Positions 1 to 8,217 of a stretch of 38,521 bases of DNA are shown piece after piece. The DNA comes from an uncultured Fidelibacterota bacterium (lineage in GTDB: Bacteria; Fidelibacterota; Marinisomatia; Marinisomatales; TCS55). The notes under the pieces were generated by a model that worked only from the letters and a program-made list of their open reading frames with translations, was not told the origin of the DNA and searched no databases. Where the stretch lies: assembly GCA_913009735.1 (NCBI GenBank), contig CAJVYU010000018.1:1-38521 (forward strand). The letters are read 5' to 3'. Numbering within the stretch: position 1 is the first letter of the stretch; the number at the start of each line of letters is the position of its first letter. The translations under genes were made by a program, and so were the position numbers.

Positions 1-1
1 T

Positions 2-67
2 CTCCCCTTTTACAGGGGAGAAAGCAACCGGACTATTGCCAAAATTTTTCCCCTGTAATAGGGGAAA
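2..67. repeat. Two small GC-core hairpins upstream of the lysine genes
   Basis: Two near-perfect hairpins lie in the leader of the aldehyde dehydrogenase gene. The first (2-20) has a 7-bp stem CTCCCCT/AGGGGAG. The second (47-67) has an 8-bp stem TTTCCCCT/AGGGGAAA around a 5-nt loop. Both share the CCCCT/AGGGG core with hairpins found again between the first two lysine genes (1819-1968). They could be terminators of a gene outside the window or copies of an interspersed repeat. The remainder of 68-247 is AT-rich and shows nothing I can name. Confidence 0.6.
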
Positions 68-247
68 CACAAAGGGGTTAAAAACATATAATTAAATCGT
101 TTCGATAAACGTCTTGGACAGATATGAAAAACAGAGAAAATCCACTTTCCCATATAGGAAAACACATTCCAATAAATGTAATTTTGCCAGCTATTTTTAA
201 TCAGAGATTAAACGAAATATTTTTAAAAAATTAATTATAGGAAAAAC

Positions 248-1765
248 ATGGATTTTTTAAAAGAATTAGGAATTGAAAAAGAGAATTACGGGGCCTGCAT
301 CGGTGGAGAGGAATGGATCAAATCTCCGGATTCTAAAAAGATTGATTCAATTAATCCTGCTACCGGTGAAGTAATCGCATCAGTGTACCAGGCAACGGAA
401 GCGGATTATGAAAAAGTGTTGGTCGCTTCTGAAGATGCATTTAAAGACTGGAAAAAAGTTCCGGCTCCTGTTCGGGGACAACTTGTTCGGGAAATGGCAG
501 ATGCTCTGCGGGAAAAGAAAGACGCTCTGGGCAGCCTGGTTTCTTTGGAGATGGGAAAGATAAAGCAGGAGGGAGACGGCGAAGTCCAGGAAATGATCGA
601 TATTGCTGATTTTGCCGTGGGTCAATCCAGGATGCTCTATGGTAAAACCATGCATTCGGAACGAAACGATCATCGCATGTATGAACAATGGCATCCGTTG
701 GGTCCAATCGGTGTTATTTCTGCATTCAACTTTCCGGCAGCCGTTTGGGCGTGGAATGCATTCCTGGCAGCCATTTGCGGTGATATCACTATTTGGAAAC
801 CGTCCTCATCAGTGCCTCTTTGCGGTGTGGCTGTCCAGAATATTTGTAATAGAGTTTTAAAGGAACACGGTTATCAAGGCATATTTAACACAGTGATCGG
901 CAGAGGTTCTGTCGTTGGTGAACGAATGCTCCATGATAAACGGGTTCCGTTGGTTTCCTTTACCGGTTCCACGAAAATGGGCCGCCATGTGTCTGAGGTG
1001 GTGGCAGAACGCTTTGGGAAGACCATCCTTGAACTGGGTGGAAATAACGCCATTATTGTAGACGAAACAGCTGATATGGATATGGTCATTCCCGCTATTG
1101 CATTTGGCGCAGTGGGAACAGCCGGTCAGCGGTGCACCAGCACCCGGCGAATTATAGTCCAGGAATCCCGTTATGACGAATTGGTAAAGCGGCTGGTTAG
1201 CGCTTATCAACAGGTGCAGATAGGCGATCCGTTGGCAGATGGTACCTTAATGGGCCCGTTGGTCAATGAAAGCGCTGTTTCCGATTTTCAAAACGCCATA
1301 ATTCGAGTAATAGAAGCCGGGGGCGAAATCCTTTACGGCGGCGATGTTTTGGAAGGGAATTATGTTCAACCAACCATCGCAAGCGCTGAAAATCACTGGG
1401 ATATCGTTCAGGAAGAAACATTCGCGCCCATCCTTTACATTATCAAATACAAAACACTGGACGAAGCGATTGCATTCCACAATGATGTTCCCCAGGGACT
1501 TTCTTCTGCTATGTTTACCTTAAACGTCCAAAATGCAGAAACATTTCTTTCCTCCGTGGGCAGTGACTGCGGTATTGCCAATATCAACATCGGCACCTCC
1601 GGCGCTGAAATCGGCGGAGCATTTGGCGGAGAAAAAGAAACCGGCGGTGGTCGTGAATCCGGTTCTGATTCATGGAAGCAGTATATGCGCCGCCAGACAA
1701 ATACCATCAATTGGGGGAAAGAATTACCTCTGGCCCAGGGAATAAAATTTGATTTATCAAGTTGA
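248..1765 (+). CDS. ALDH7-family alpha-aminoadipic semialdehyde dehydrogenase
   Basis: An NAD(P)-dependent aldehyde dehydrogenase of 505 residues. It probably oxidises alpha-aminoadipate semialdehyde (in equilibrium with piperideine-6-carboxylate) to aminoadipate in lysine catabolism. The catalytic Glu262 lies in the LELGGNN motif and the nucleophile Cys296 in [19 protein letters not shown] at 161-170 and the C-terminal [16 protein letters not shown] segment are typical of the ALDH7/antiquitin branch. The start ATG follows an AGGAA box at a suitable distance. The next two genes encode the two preceding enzymes of the saccharopine pathway, which strongly supports the substrate assignment. Full length, no visible damage. 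Substrate specificity is inferred from family and context. Confidence 0.9.
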   Translation: MDFLKELGIEKENYGACIGGEEWIKSPDSKKIDSINPATGEVIASVYQATEADYEKVLVASEDAFKDWKKVPAPVRGQLVREMADALREKKDALGSLVSLEMGKIKQEGDGEVQEMIDIADFAVGQSRMLYGKTMHSERNDHRMYEQWHPLGPIGVISAFNFPAAVWAWNAFLAAICGDITIWKPSSSVPLCGVAVQNICNRVLKEHGYQGIFNTVIGRGSVVGERMLHDKRVPLVSFTGSTKMGRHVSEVVAERFGKTILELGGNNAIIVDETADMDMVIPAIAFGAVGTAGQRCTSTRRIIVQESRYDELVKRLVSAYQQVQIGDPLADGTLMGPLVNESAVSDFQNAIIRVIEAGGEILYGGDVLEGNYVQPTIASAENHWDIVQEETFAPILYIIKYKTLDEAIAFHNDVPQGLSSAMFTLNVQNAETFLSSVGSDCGIANINIGTSGAEIGGAFGGEKETGGGRESGSDSWKQYMRRQTNTINWGKELPLAQGIKFDLSS

Positions 1766-1818
1766 TCCTTTTTATAATAAACTATTCAATATATGAGTCC
1801 GATCCAGAAAGGTCAATT

Positions 1819-1968
1819 GGGGATAAATCCCCTAATTTTAAGAATCTCCGACCCCAACCTAAAGGATGGGGTAATTGTTGGTATTGTTGTAGATACCTCA
1901 AAATACTTACCCCGTCCTTCAGGTCGGGGTTTATCCGTAATACCAACAATAGAGGGGTTTTAACCCCT
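1819..1968. repeat. Cluster of nested inverted repeats between lysine-pathway genes
   Basis: This 247-bp gap holds several hairpins: GGGGATAAATCCCC (1819-1832), an ACCCC...GGGGT hairpin (1851-1872), a related one (1909-1930) and AGGGGTTTTAACCCCT (1953-1968). The third is enclosed by a perfect 12-bp inverted repeat, ATTGTTGGTATT (1874-1885) against AATACCAACAAT (1939-1950). The units share the GGGG/CCCC core with the hairpins at 2-67. No T-tract follows any stem, so a simple terminator is unlikely. I read it as a composite of small palindromic repeats that could also form processing or stability structures in the mRNA. Confidence 0.65.
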
Positions 1969-2012
1969 TTTCGTAGTAAACTTATAAGTATAATTCAGGA
2001 TAACAGATACAC

Positions 2013-3314
2013 ATGTCTCAGATAATCGGAATTCGTCGGGAAGATAAAAGCGTGTGGGAAAGACGTGTCCCATTGACGCCTGAAGATGTTCATATGCTTC
2101 ATGATAAATTCGGTATTAAAACGATAATTCAGCCGTCGGATTTACGCGTCTTTTCTGAAGAAAATTATGCACGGAATGGAGCTGAAATTTCTGAAGATCT
2201 TCAACCGGCAAATTTGATATTAGCTGTCAAAGAAATCCCCGTTGATTTCTTTCAAAATAATCAAACGTATATTTTCTTTTCTCATGTTATTAAAGGACAA
2301 TCGTATAATATGCCCATGTTAAAACGAATGATGGAATTGGGCTGCAACCTGATTGATTATGAGAAAATCGCAAATGAACAAAATCAACGCCTGATTTTCT
2401 TTGGAAGATACGCCGGTCTTGCAGGTATGGTTGAAACTCTGCACTCACTGGGGGAAAAATTGAAACTCTCCGGGATCGACAATTATTTTAGTGATATTCA
2501 GCAGCCTTTTCGATATGATTCTATCGAAGATGCCAAAGAAAATATTACCCGGATAGGAGAAAAAATCAAACGGGAAGGGAACCCGTCTCAACTTTCTCCA
2601 CTTGTTTTCGGATTTGCCGGCTACGGAAATGTATCGCAGGGAGCACAAGAAATTCTTGATTGTCTTCCGCATACCGAAATAACGCCTGATGATCTTTTAA
2701 CAAATTACCATGAGTTGAAAAAAGACAGATTCCATCTTTATAAAGTTGTATTTAAGGAAGAACATATCGTCGAACCCATAAAAGGTGAATTTGATCTACA
2801 GGAATATTTTACGCAACCGGAGAAATATAAACCAAAATTTGAGACGTATATTCCTTTCCTGGATGTTTTGGTAAACTGTATTTATTGGACGGAAGACTAT
2901 CCCCGGCTCATCACCAGGAATTTCCTTCGGCACAATGCTAACATAAATCTCAAGGTCATTGGGGATATCAGCTGTGATATTGACGGCTCCATTGAAATTA
3001 CACATAAGGACACTTCTCCGGGATCGCCTACTTTTACTTATTTCCCGTCAACCGATCAATTTTCAGATGGAACACACAGTGACGGAATTACTGTTATGGC
3101 TGTGGATATTCTACCCTGTGAATTCCCCAAAGAGGCATCGCAGGATTTTTCATCTGTTCTCCGTGTATATATTCCTGAAATTGTTCAAACAAATTTTGAC
3201 GCCGCTTATGAGGATTTAAAATTACCAACTCCAATTAAAAAGGCATTGATTCTCCATGGCGGGAACCTTACCCCGGAATATCAATATATAACCCAATATT
3301 TAAAGGATCAATAA
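2013..3314 (+). CDS. Lysine-ketoglutarate reductase (saccharopine-forming)
   Basis: A 433-residue protein matching the N-terminal half of the animal bifunctional enzyme AASS. It should condense lysine with 2-oxoglutarate and reduce the product to saccharopine. The N-terminus is AlaDh/PNT-like: IGIRREDKSVWERRVPLTP at 5-23, FFSHVIKGQ near 88-96, LIDYEKIA near 113-120. A Rossmann nucleotide-binding loop, GFAGYGNVSQGAQ, starts at residue 200. The C-terminal part carries INLKVIGDISCDIDGSIE, comparable to the LVAICDISADTGGSIE segment of AASS. The stop is 1 nt before the saccharopine dehydrogenase ATG, so translation is probably coupled. No clear Shine-Dalgarno box precedes this start. Confidence 0.88.
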   Translation: MSQIIGIRREDKSVWERRVPLTPEDVHMLHDKFGIKTIIQPSDLRVFSEENYARNGAEISEDLQPANLILAVKEIPVDFFQNNQTYIFFSHVIKGQSYNMPMLKRMMELGCNLIDYEKIANEQNQRLIFFGRYAGLAGMVETLHSLGEKLKLSGIDNYFSDIQQPFRYDSIEDAKENITRIGEKIKREGNPSQLSPLVFGFAGYGNVSQGAQEILDCLPHTEITPDDLLTNYHELKKDRFHLYKVVFKEEHIVEPIKGEFDLQEYFTQPEKYKPKFETYIPFLDVLVNCIYWTEDYPRLITRNFLRHNANINLKVIGDISCDIDGSIEITHKDTSPGSPTFTYFPSTDQFSDGTHSDGITVMAVDILPCEFPKEASQDFSSVLRVYIPEIVQTNFDAAYEDLKLPTPIKKALILHGGNLTPEYQYITQYLKDQ

Positions 3315-3315
3315 C

Positions 3316-4635
3316 ATGAAAAGAATATTAGTGTTAGGTGCAGGATTAGTCAGTAAACCAGGCGTCAGGTACCTTCTGGAACAACCGGACAATTTTGTAA
3401 CAGTTGCTTCCCGAACGGTCAGCAAGGCAGAAAAATTGGTTGAAGGATATAAAAATGGAGCTGCATTTCCGCTGAACGTGAAAGATGATAAAAAACTATC
3501 CCAATTTATTTCGGAAAATGACGTTGTGGTTAGTTTACTCCCGTGGATATATCACGTTAAAGTAGCCAGGCTCTGTGTGGAATTGGGAAAAAACATGGTA
3601 ACGACATCTTATGTAAGCGGAGAAATGAAAGATCTTGATGCGGACGTAAAAAGCAAAAATCTTCTATTCTTGAACGAAATCGGTGTTGATCCGGGAATTG
3701 ATCATATGTCTGCAATGAAAATAATTGATTCAGTCAAAAGTGAAGGAGGGAAGATTCACCATTTTTATTCGTTTTGCGGCGGTCTCCCTGCTCCGGAAGA
3801 TAATGATAATCCCTTTGGCTACAAATTTTCATGGAGCCCTAAAGGTGTTGTTCTTGCTTCCCAAAATTCTGCTCATTATCTCAAAGATGGAGAAATTATT
3901 GATATAGACGGAAAAGACCTTTTCCTTAATTATCATATAGAGGAAGTTGATGGATTGGGCAAATTTGAAGTGTATCCAAACCGTGATTCTCTCCCTTACA
4001 AGGATTTATATTCACTGAACGATGCATTAACTGTGATGAGGGGAACCTATCGGAACCTGGGATGGTGTGATACAATCAAAGCCATTGTGGATCTGGGTTT
4101 ACTTGACGATTCTTCCAGGGAAAACCTCAAGGGGATGACCTATCGCCAGATGATGAAAGATCTTTTGAAGACGGATGAAGACGTATTACAAGCGGCATCA
4201 AAGCGACTTGGCATCTCTGCAGATTCAGATATTATTAAACGAATTGATTGGCTGGGTTTTTTCAGCGATGACCTTATTCCGGACTGTGACAATTACCTCG
4301 ATATTTTAAGTGAACGGATGCAGGAAAAGCTATTCTTTAAAGATGGAGAAAAGGATATGCTTCTGCTCAAACATACGTTTATCGTCGAAAATCATGATGG
4401 ATCAAAGGATATGATTACGTCAACGCTTATCGATTACGGTATTCCTTTCGGTGATTCTGCCATGGCAAGAACGGTGTCACTACCTCTGGCTGTCGGAGTT
4501 AATTTTATCTCACATGGACAATTCAAGCAAAAAGGTGTCCAGATTCCAAATACTGAAGAAATATATATTCCGATTCTGGAAGAACTGGAACGTCTTGGAA
4601 TTAAAATGGTTGAAAAGAGAACGCGAATAGAATAA
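3316..4635 (+). CDS. Saccharopine dehydrogenase (glutamate-forming)
   Basis: A 439-residue NAD(P)-dependent saccharopine dehydrogenase that should split saccharopine into glutamate and aminoadipate semialdehyde. The Rossmann loop is at residues 8-15 (GAGLVSKP). Family segments VVSLLPWIYH (71-80), MVTTSYVS (94-101), NEIGVDPGIDHM (120-131) and FCGGLPAP (153-160) follow, then YKFSWSPKGV. These match the C-terminal half of animal AASS closely, so this gene and the previous one look like the split form of that fusion. AAAGGA upstream gives a good ribosome site. The product feeds the ALDH7-type enzyme encoded first in the cluster. Confidence 0.9.
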   Translation: MKRILVLGAGLVSKPGVRYLLEQPDNFVTVASRTVSKAEKLVEGYKNGAAFPLNVKDDKKLSQFISENDVVVSLLPWIYHVKVARLCVELGKNMVTTSYVSGEMKDLDADVKSKNLLFLNEIGVDPGIDHMSAMKIIDSVKSEGGKIHHFYSFCGGLPAPEDNDNPFGYKFSWSPKGVVLASQNSAHYLKDGEIIDIDGKDLFLNYHIEEVDGLGKFEVYPNRDSLPYKDLYSLNDALTVMRGTYRNLGWCDTIKAIVDLGLLDDSSRENLKGMTYRQMMKDLLKTDEDVLQAASKRLGISADSDIIKRIDWLGFFSDDLIPDCDNYLDILSERMQEKLFFKDGEKDMLLLKHTFIVENHDGSKDMITSTLIDYGIPFGDSAMARTVSLPLAVGVNFISHGQFKQKGVQIPNTEEIYIPILEELERLGIKMVEKRTRIE

Positions 4636-4774
4636 ATTTCTCGGACAAAATGGATAAAAAGACAGACACCGGATTTGACATCATCCATATATTAACTAGT
4701 GATTAATAATCGTATGAATAAATCACTCATTTCAAGGCGTATATTTGAAATTCAAACCTTTACCATCTCCCGTG

Positions 4775-4808
4775 CCTGTCCGCCGAATGAAAGCAGGCGG
4801 GTAACAGG
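4775..4808. repeat. Small palindromic element (CCTGTCCGCC family)
   Basis: An imperfect inverted repeat in the gap between the lysine genes and rsmI. The left arm is CCTGTCCGCC and the right arm is GGCGG followed by GTAACAGG. Weaker symmetry continues outwards to about 4766-4813. The same arms recur at 8033-8070, 23570-23593, 23841-23872 and 26220-26235. The rest of 4636-4889 holds no gene I can support. Confidence 0.65.
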
Positions 4809-4889
4809 GGAGAATTCAAGAGGAGTCTATAAATATGGATATCTTCGTGGTTTCAAACGAATAATATCCACCGGAATAATAGTAAAAAC

Positions 4890-5594
4890 ATGACATCTTC
4901 CCCAACACCGGGAACATTGTATCTGGTTGCAACTCCCATCGGTAACTTAAAGGATTTTACATACCGGGCAGTGGAAATTCTGCAATCTGTTTCGCTCATT
5001 GCAGCGGAAGATACACGTCACTCCAGAATCCTTCTGTCGCATTATCATATTCAAACGCCCACCATCAGTTATTTTGAGCATAATCGCTTTTCGAGAATCC
5101 CCAAGATCATTGAAACACTGAAAAATGGAGCGGATGTTGCTGTCATTTCGGATGCCGGAACCCCTGGCGTCAGTGATCCGGCGTATAAACTGGTTCGCGC
5201 TGCCATTGATGAAAAAATCAGGATTGAAAGTATTCCCGGAAGCTCCGCATTACTTACAGCGCTGGTTTCTTCCGGTCTGCCCACCGACCGATTCCTCTTT
5301 GAAGGTTTTATCCCCTCAAAGAAAGGGCGGAAGAAAAGACTGGAAGCCATTAAAAATGAAGGCGCTACTATTGTATTTTTTGAAAGCCCCCACCGCATAG
5401 CCCGGACGTTGAAAGACATTTATTCCGTCATAGGAGACAGGCCGGCTGTTCTGGCCAGGGAATTAACCAAAATGCACGAAGAAATAATTCGTGGAACAGT
5501 TTCGGAATTAATGTCGTACTTTTCTAACAAATCACCAAAGGGTGAATGTGTATTAATGATCGGTAAGGACGATCCAAATGTCTATTTCAAATAA
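4890..5594 (+). CDS. rsmI: 16S rRNA C1402 2'-O-ribose methyltransferase
   Basis: A 234-residue SAM-dependent tetrapyrrole-methylase-fold enzyme that methylates the ribose of C1402 in 16S rRNA. Diagnostic segments are LYLVATPIGNLKD at 10-22, AAEDTRHSRILL at 38-49, VISDAGTPGVSDPA near 83-96, and a C-terminal ELTKMHEEIIRGT block. The C-terminal coding end overlaps the thymidylate kinase start by 17 nt, so the two are cotranscribed and likely translationally coupled. No strong Shine-Dalgarno box precedes the ATG, but the N-terminus aligns well with the family at this start. Length is slightly shorter than E. coli RsmI, as in many bacteria. Confidence 0.95.
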   Translation: MTSSPTPGTLYLVATPIGNLKDFTYRAVEILQSVSLIAAEDTRHSRILLSHYHIQTPTISYFEHNRFSRIPKIIETLKNGADVAVISDAGTPGVSDPAYKLVRAAIDEKIRIESIPGSSALLTALVSSGLPTDRFLFEGFIPSKKGRKKRLEAIKNEGATIVFFESPHRIARTLKDIYSVIGDRPAVLARELTKMHEEIIRGTVSELMSYFSNKSPKGECVLMIGKDDPNVYFK

Positions 5595-6210
5595 CGTACG
5601 GTTTATTTCATTCGAAGGAATTGACGGCTGCGGGAAAACCACGCAAGCCAGACTGATCCTGGAGAAGTTGAATAAAAAGGAATGTAAAACAATCCTGGTC
5701 AGGGAACCGGGTGGAACACGCATTTCAGAATCCATCAGGGAAATCTTATTAACCAAGGGAATGGACGAACTTCAAGACCGGACGGAGGCGTTGTTAATGA
5801 CTGCCAGCCGGGCTCAACTGACGGATGAGGTCATCTATCCAAACCTGGAGTTAGGTCATTGGGTTATTGCCGACCGTTATACCGATTCCACACTGGCATA
5901 CCAGGGTGGCGGACGCAATTTGAATGTAGATTGGCTGATTGAATTAAATGACTTTGCCACGGCAGATTTACACCCGGATTTGACCTTTATCGTGGACGTA
6001 TTACCCGAAGTAGGATTCCGAAGACGTCATTCTTCAGAGCAGGATCGCATTGAAAAAGCCGGCCTGGAATTGCAGCATAATGTTCGTAAAATGTATCTGG
6101 AACTTGTAAAACGCTTTCCGGAAAGAATGATGATTGTTGACGGACATGAAACCATTGAAAATATTCATCGTATTATTTGGCAAGAAATTGACAGGAGGTT
6201 TTTCCAATAA
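5578..6210 (+). CDS. tmk: Thymidylate kinase
   Basis: A 210-residue dTMP kinase that phosphorylates dTMP to dTDP with ATP. The P-loop FEGIDGCGKTTQ is at residues 12-23, REPGGTRISE supplies the Asp/Arg-type substrate-binding loop, and ADRYTDSTLAYQGGGR carries the DRY(x)S signature and the lid-proximal region. The gene starts inside the 3' end of rsmI. Its TAA stop shares one base with the ATG of the following protease (TAATG). Nothing unusual in length or motifs. Confidence 0.95.
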   Translation: MSISNNVRFISFEGIDGCGKTTQARLILEKLNKKECKTILVREPGGTRISESIREILLTKGMDELQDRTEALLMTASRAQLTDEVIYPNLELGHWVIADRYTDSTLAYQGGGRNLNVDWLIELNDFATADLHPDLTFIVDVLPEVGFRRRHSSEQDRIEKAGLELQHNVRKMYLELVKRFPERMMIVDGHETIENIHRIIWQEIDRRFFQ

Positions 6211-7865
6211 TGACCATTGCTAATTCAAAGAAAAAAATATTTATCAGTTTATTATTAACAGCTATTATTTTTATCGGTATAGGTGCTTCCAATTCTGATA
6301 CATACCGGAATATCGCCAAATCGCAGCGTATTTTTAATGAGGTTTACAAAAACCTTATTGTCAATTATGCTGACGAACTCAATACGGATGTATTTACCAA
6401 AACAAGCATCAACAAGATGTTATCTGACCTGGATCCTTACACCGTATATCTTGAATCGGATGAACGGGATGTGCTGAACATGCTCACCAGCGGGAAATAC
6501 GGCGGCGTCGGGATTCAACTTGGTAAACGAGATGACCGCTTAACCGTTATTTCTCCCATGGATGATACTCCCGCGCAGCGTGCCGGTATTATGAGCGGAG
6601 ATATCATTGTTAAAATAGGTAAAAAAGAAACCAAGAATTTGAATTTAAGTGAAGCTGCTGATCTAATTCGCGGCCAAAAGGGAACGAACGTTGTGTTAAC
6701 GATCAAACGCCTGGGAGAGGATGAAACGATTGATTTTCATCTGACCCGGGCCGATATAAAAGTGCATGATGTTCCTTTTGCGGAAATGATCGATAAGGAT
6801 ACCGGATATATTGTATTAACACGCTTTTCTAAAAACGCCTCAAAAGAAGTAGAATCGGCGCTTCGATCATTGGTGGATCAGGATATGAAAAACCTAATCC
6901 TGGACTTGCGAAATAATCCGGGTGGATTGCTGGCTTCAGCCATTGATATTCTTGAATTCATCATACCCAAAGGTGAAAAACTTCTTTCCACAAAAGGGAG
7001 GAATAAGGAATCTAACCGGCAATTTATCTCCAAGAAAATGCCGATTTTGGATGAAAATATAAAAATCGCAGTTTTGATCAATGAAGGCAGTGCATCCGCA
7101 AGTGAGATTGTCTCCGGGGTTGTCCAGGATTTAGACAGGGGAATCATCATTGGAAAAAGGTCATTTGGAAAGGGTCTTGTTCAAACAGTATTCGGCATTG
7201 ATAGAAAACGCTCTTTAAAGATCACCACAGCCAAATATTATATCCCCAGCGGTCGATTGATACAAAAACCTGATTATTTAAATAAAGATGTGATTGTGAG
7301 TAAAGTGGATGCGGATACATTGTTCACGACCAAAACAGGCCGGCGGGTAAAAGGCGGCGGAGGAATTTCTCCTGACTTTGTTATTGAAGACACTAAAGTG
7401 GGACCATTAACAAGAGAATGCTGGAGAAAAAGTTATTTCTTCTCATTCGCCCGTGATAATAAAATGAAATATCCGACGATGGATGATGTCTTGAATGAAG
7501 AAAATATGATGCAATTATTTTCCGATTACTTATCCGGGAAAGAACTGGATATCAAACTCGACGGTCAGATTCAATTTGAAGAAAGCGTTGAAAAGCTGAA
7601 GAAATATGACGATAAAAATGCAAAATTGAATTATGCTTTCAAGTCTATTGAAGAATTTATCCAAGATGAAACTGAATCCTTGTTTGATACGGAATATAGC
7701 GATCTGGAAAATGGCGTTTACTCAAACTTCGCTCAAATCCTTGAAGGTAATAAGGGAAGAATTCGCTATAATATCCAACAGGATGATTTTATTAATAAAG
7801 CGAATGAATTACTTCATAATCATATAGCTTATACGGAAGCATTTCAAACAGTTTCGGATAATTAA
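6210..7865 (+). CDS. S41 family C-terminal processing protease (CtpA/Prc type)
   Basis: A 551-residue secreted or membrane-anchored serine protease with a Ser-Lys dyad. An N-terminal hydrophobic segment (about 9-26) is a signal peptide or anchor. A PDZ domain covers about 95-180 (YGGVGIQLGKRDD, DTPAQRAGIMSGD). The catalytic core follows with LRNNPGGLL near 233, NEGSASASEI with the probable nucleophile Ser296, and SFGKGLVQT with Lys321. The tail after about residue 400 is charged and less conserved. It would act in the periplasm on C-termini of envelope proteins. It is the last gene of the rsmI-tmk run. Specific substrate unknown. Confidence 0.9.
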   Translation: MTIANSKKKIFISLLLTAIIFIGIGASNSDTYRNIAKSQRIFNEVYKNLIVNYADELNTDVFTKTSINKMLSDLDPYTVYLESDERDVLNMLTSGKYGGVGIQLGKRDDRLTVISPMDDTPAQRAGIMSGDIIVKIGKKETKNLNLSEAADLIRGQKGTNVVLTIKRLGEDETIDFHLTRADIKVHDVPFAEMIDKDTGYIVLTRFSKNASKEVESALRSLVDQDMKNLILDLRNNPGGLLASAIDILEFIIPKGEKLLSTKGRNKESNRQFISKKMPILDENIKIAVLINEGSASASEIVSGVVQDLDRGIIIGKRSFGKGLVQTVFGIDRKRSLKITTAKYYIPSGRLIQKPDYLNKDVIVSKVDADTLFTTKTGRRVKGGGGISPDFVIEDTKVGPLTRECWRKSYFFSFARDNKMKYPTMDDVLNEENMMQLFSDYLSGKELDIKLDGQIQFEESVEKLKKYDDKNAKLNYAFKSIEEFIQDETESLFDTEYSDLENGVYSNFAQILEGNKGRIRYNIQQDDFINKANELLHNHIAYTEAFQTVSDN

Positions 7866-7934
7866 AATTTATAATTCTTTCTATTTTTCCCTCATAAAAG
7901 CATTAAATTCGTCGGCTCATTTACCCATGTAATG

Positions 7935-8008
7935 GGGCGATTAGCTCAGTTGGTTAGAGTGCTTGCTTGACATGCAAGAGGTCGGCAGTTCAAGTCTGCC
8001 ATCGCCCA
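7935..8008 (+). tRNA. tRNA-Val(GAC)
   Basis: A 74-nt cloverleaf. The acceptor arms GGGCGAT/ATCGCCC pair perfectly, followed by A73; CCA is not encoded. The D arm contains TAGCTCAGTTGGTTAGAG. The anticodon stem CTTGC/GCAAG encloses TTGACAT, giving anticodon GAC for valine. The T arm GGCAG-TTCAAGT-CTGCC is intact. A partial copy of its 3' end lies 17 nt downstream. Confidence 0.95.
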
Positions 8009-8024
8009 CTCAAGTGAAGTGTTT

Positions 8025-8086
8025 GGCAGTTCCCTGTCCGCCGTAGCCCGATTTATCGGGGGTAGGAGGGAAGTCTGCCATCGCCC
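8025..8086 (+). repeat. Split partial tRNA-Val copy carrying a palindromic element
   Basis: GGCAGTTC (8025-8032) and AAGTCTGCCATCGCCC (8071-8086) are identical to tRNA-Val positions 7984-7991 and 7992-8007. In the tRNA these two blocks are contiguous; here a 38-bp insert (8033-8070) separates them exactly within the T loop. The insert begins CCTGTCCGCCGTAG and contains the perfect hairpin CCCGATTTATCGGG (8048-8061). It is not a functional tRNA. The remaining 8087-8217 forms the thrS leader, where I see no T-box or clear promoter. Confidence 0.8.
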
Positions 8087-8217
8087 GCGTTAATAATAGT
8101 GATCATTTTATTGTGAAAAATAAAACATATAAAACAATGCAACCACAGGGACTCGTTCCGAATTCGCTGACGACCATCTGCACAATTTTTTAATTTGTAT
8201 TTCCATACTTATAACAC

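Noticed and set aside
1762-2025. An 87-codon frame between the first two lysine genes
   Set aside because: It reads through the hairpin cluster and its residue pattern reflects the repeats.
4699-4893. A 64-codon frame before rsmI
   Set aside because: It spans the palindromic element at 4775-4808 and shows no family similarity.
8087-8217. T-box or other leader riboswitch upstream of thrS
   Set aside because: No T-box sequence, specifier stem or antiterminator could be recognised. A TATAAA-like box near 8128 lacks a properly spaced -35 element.
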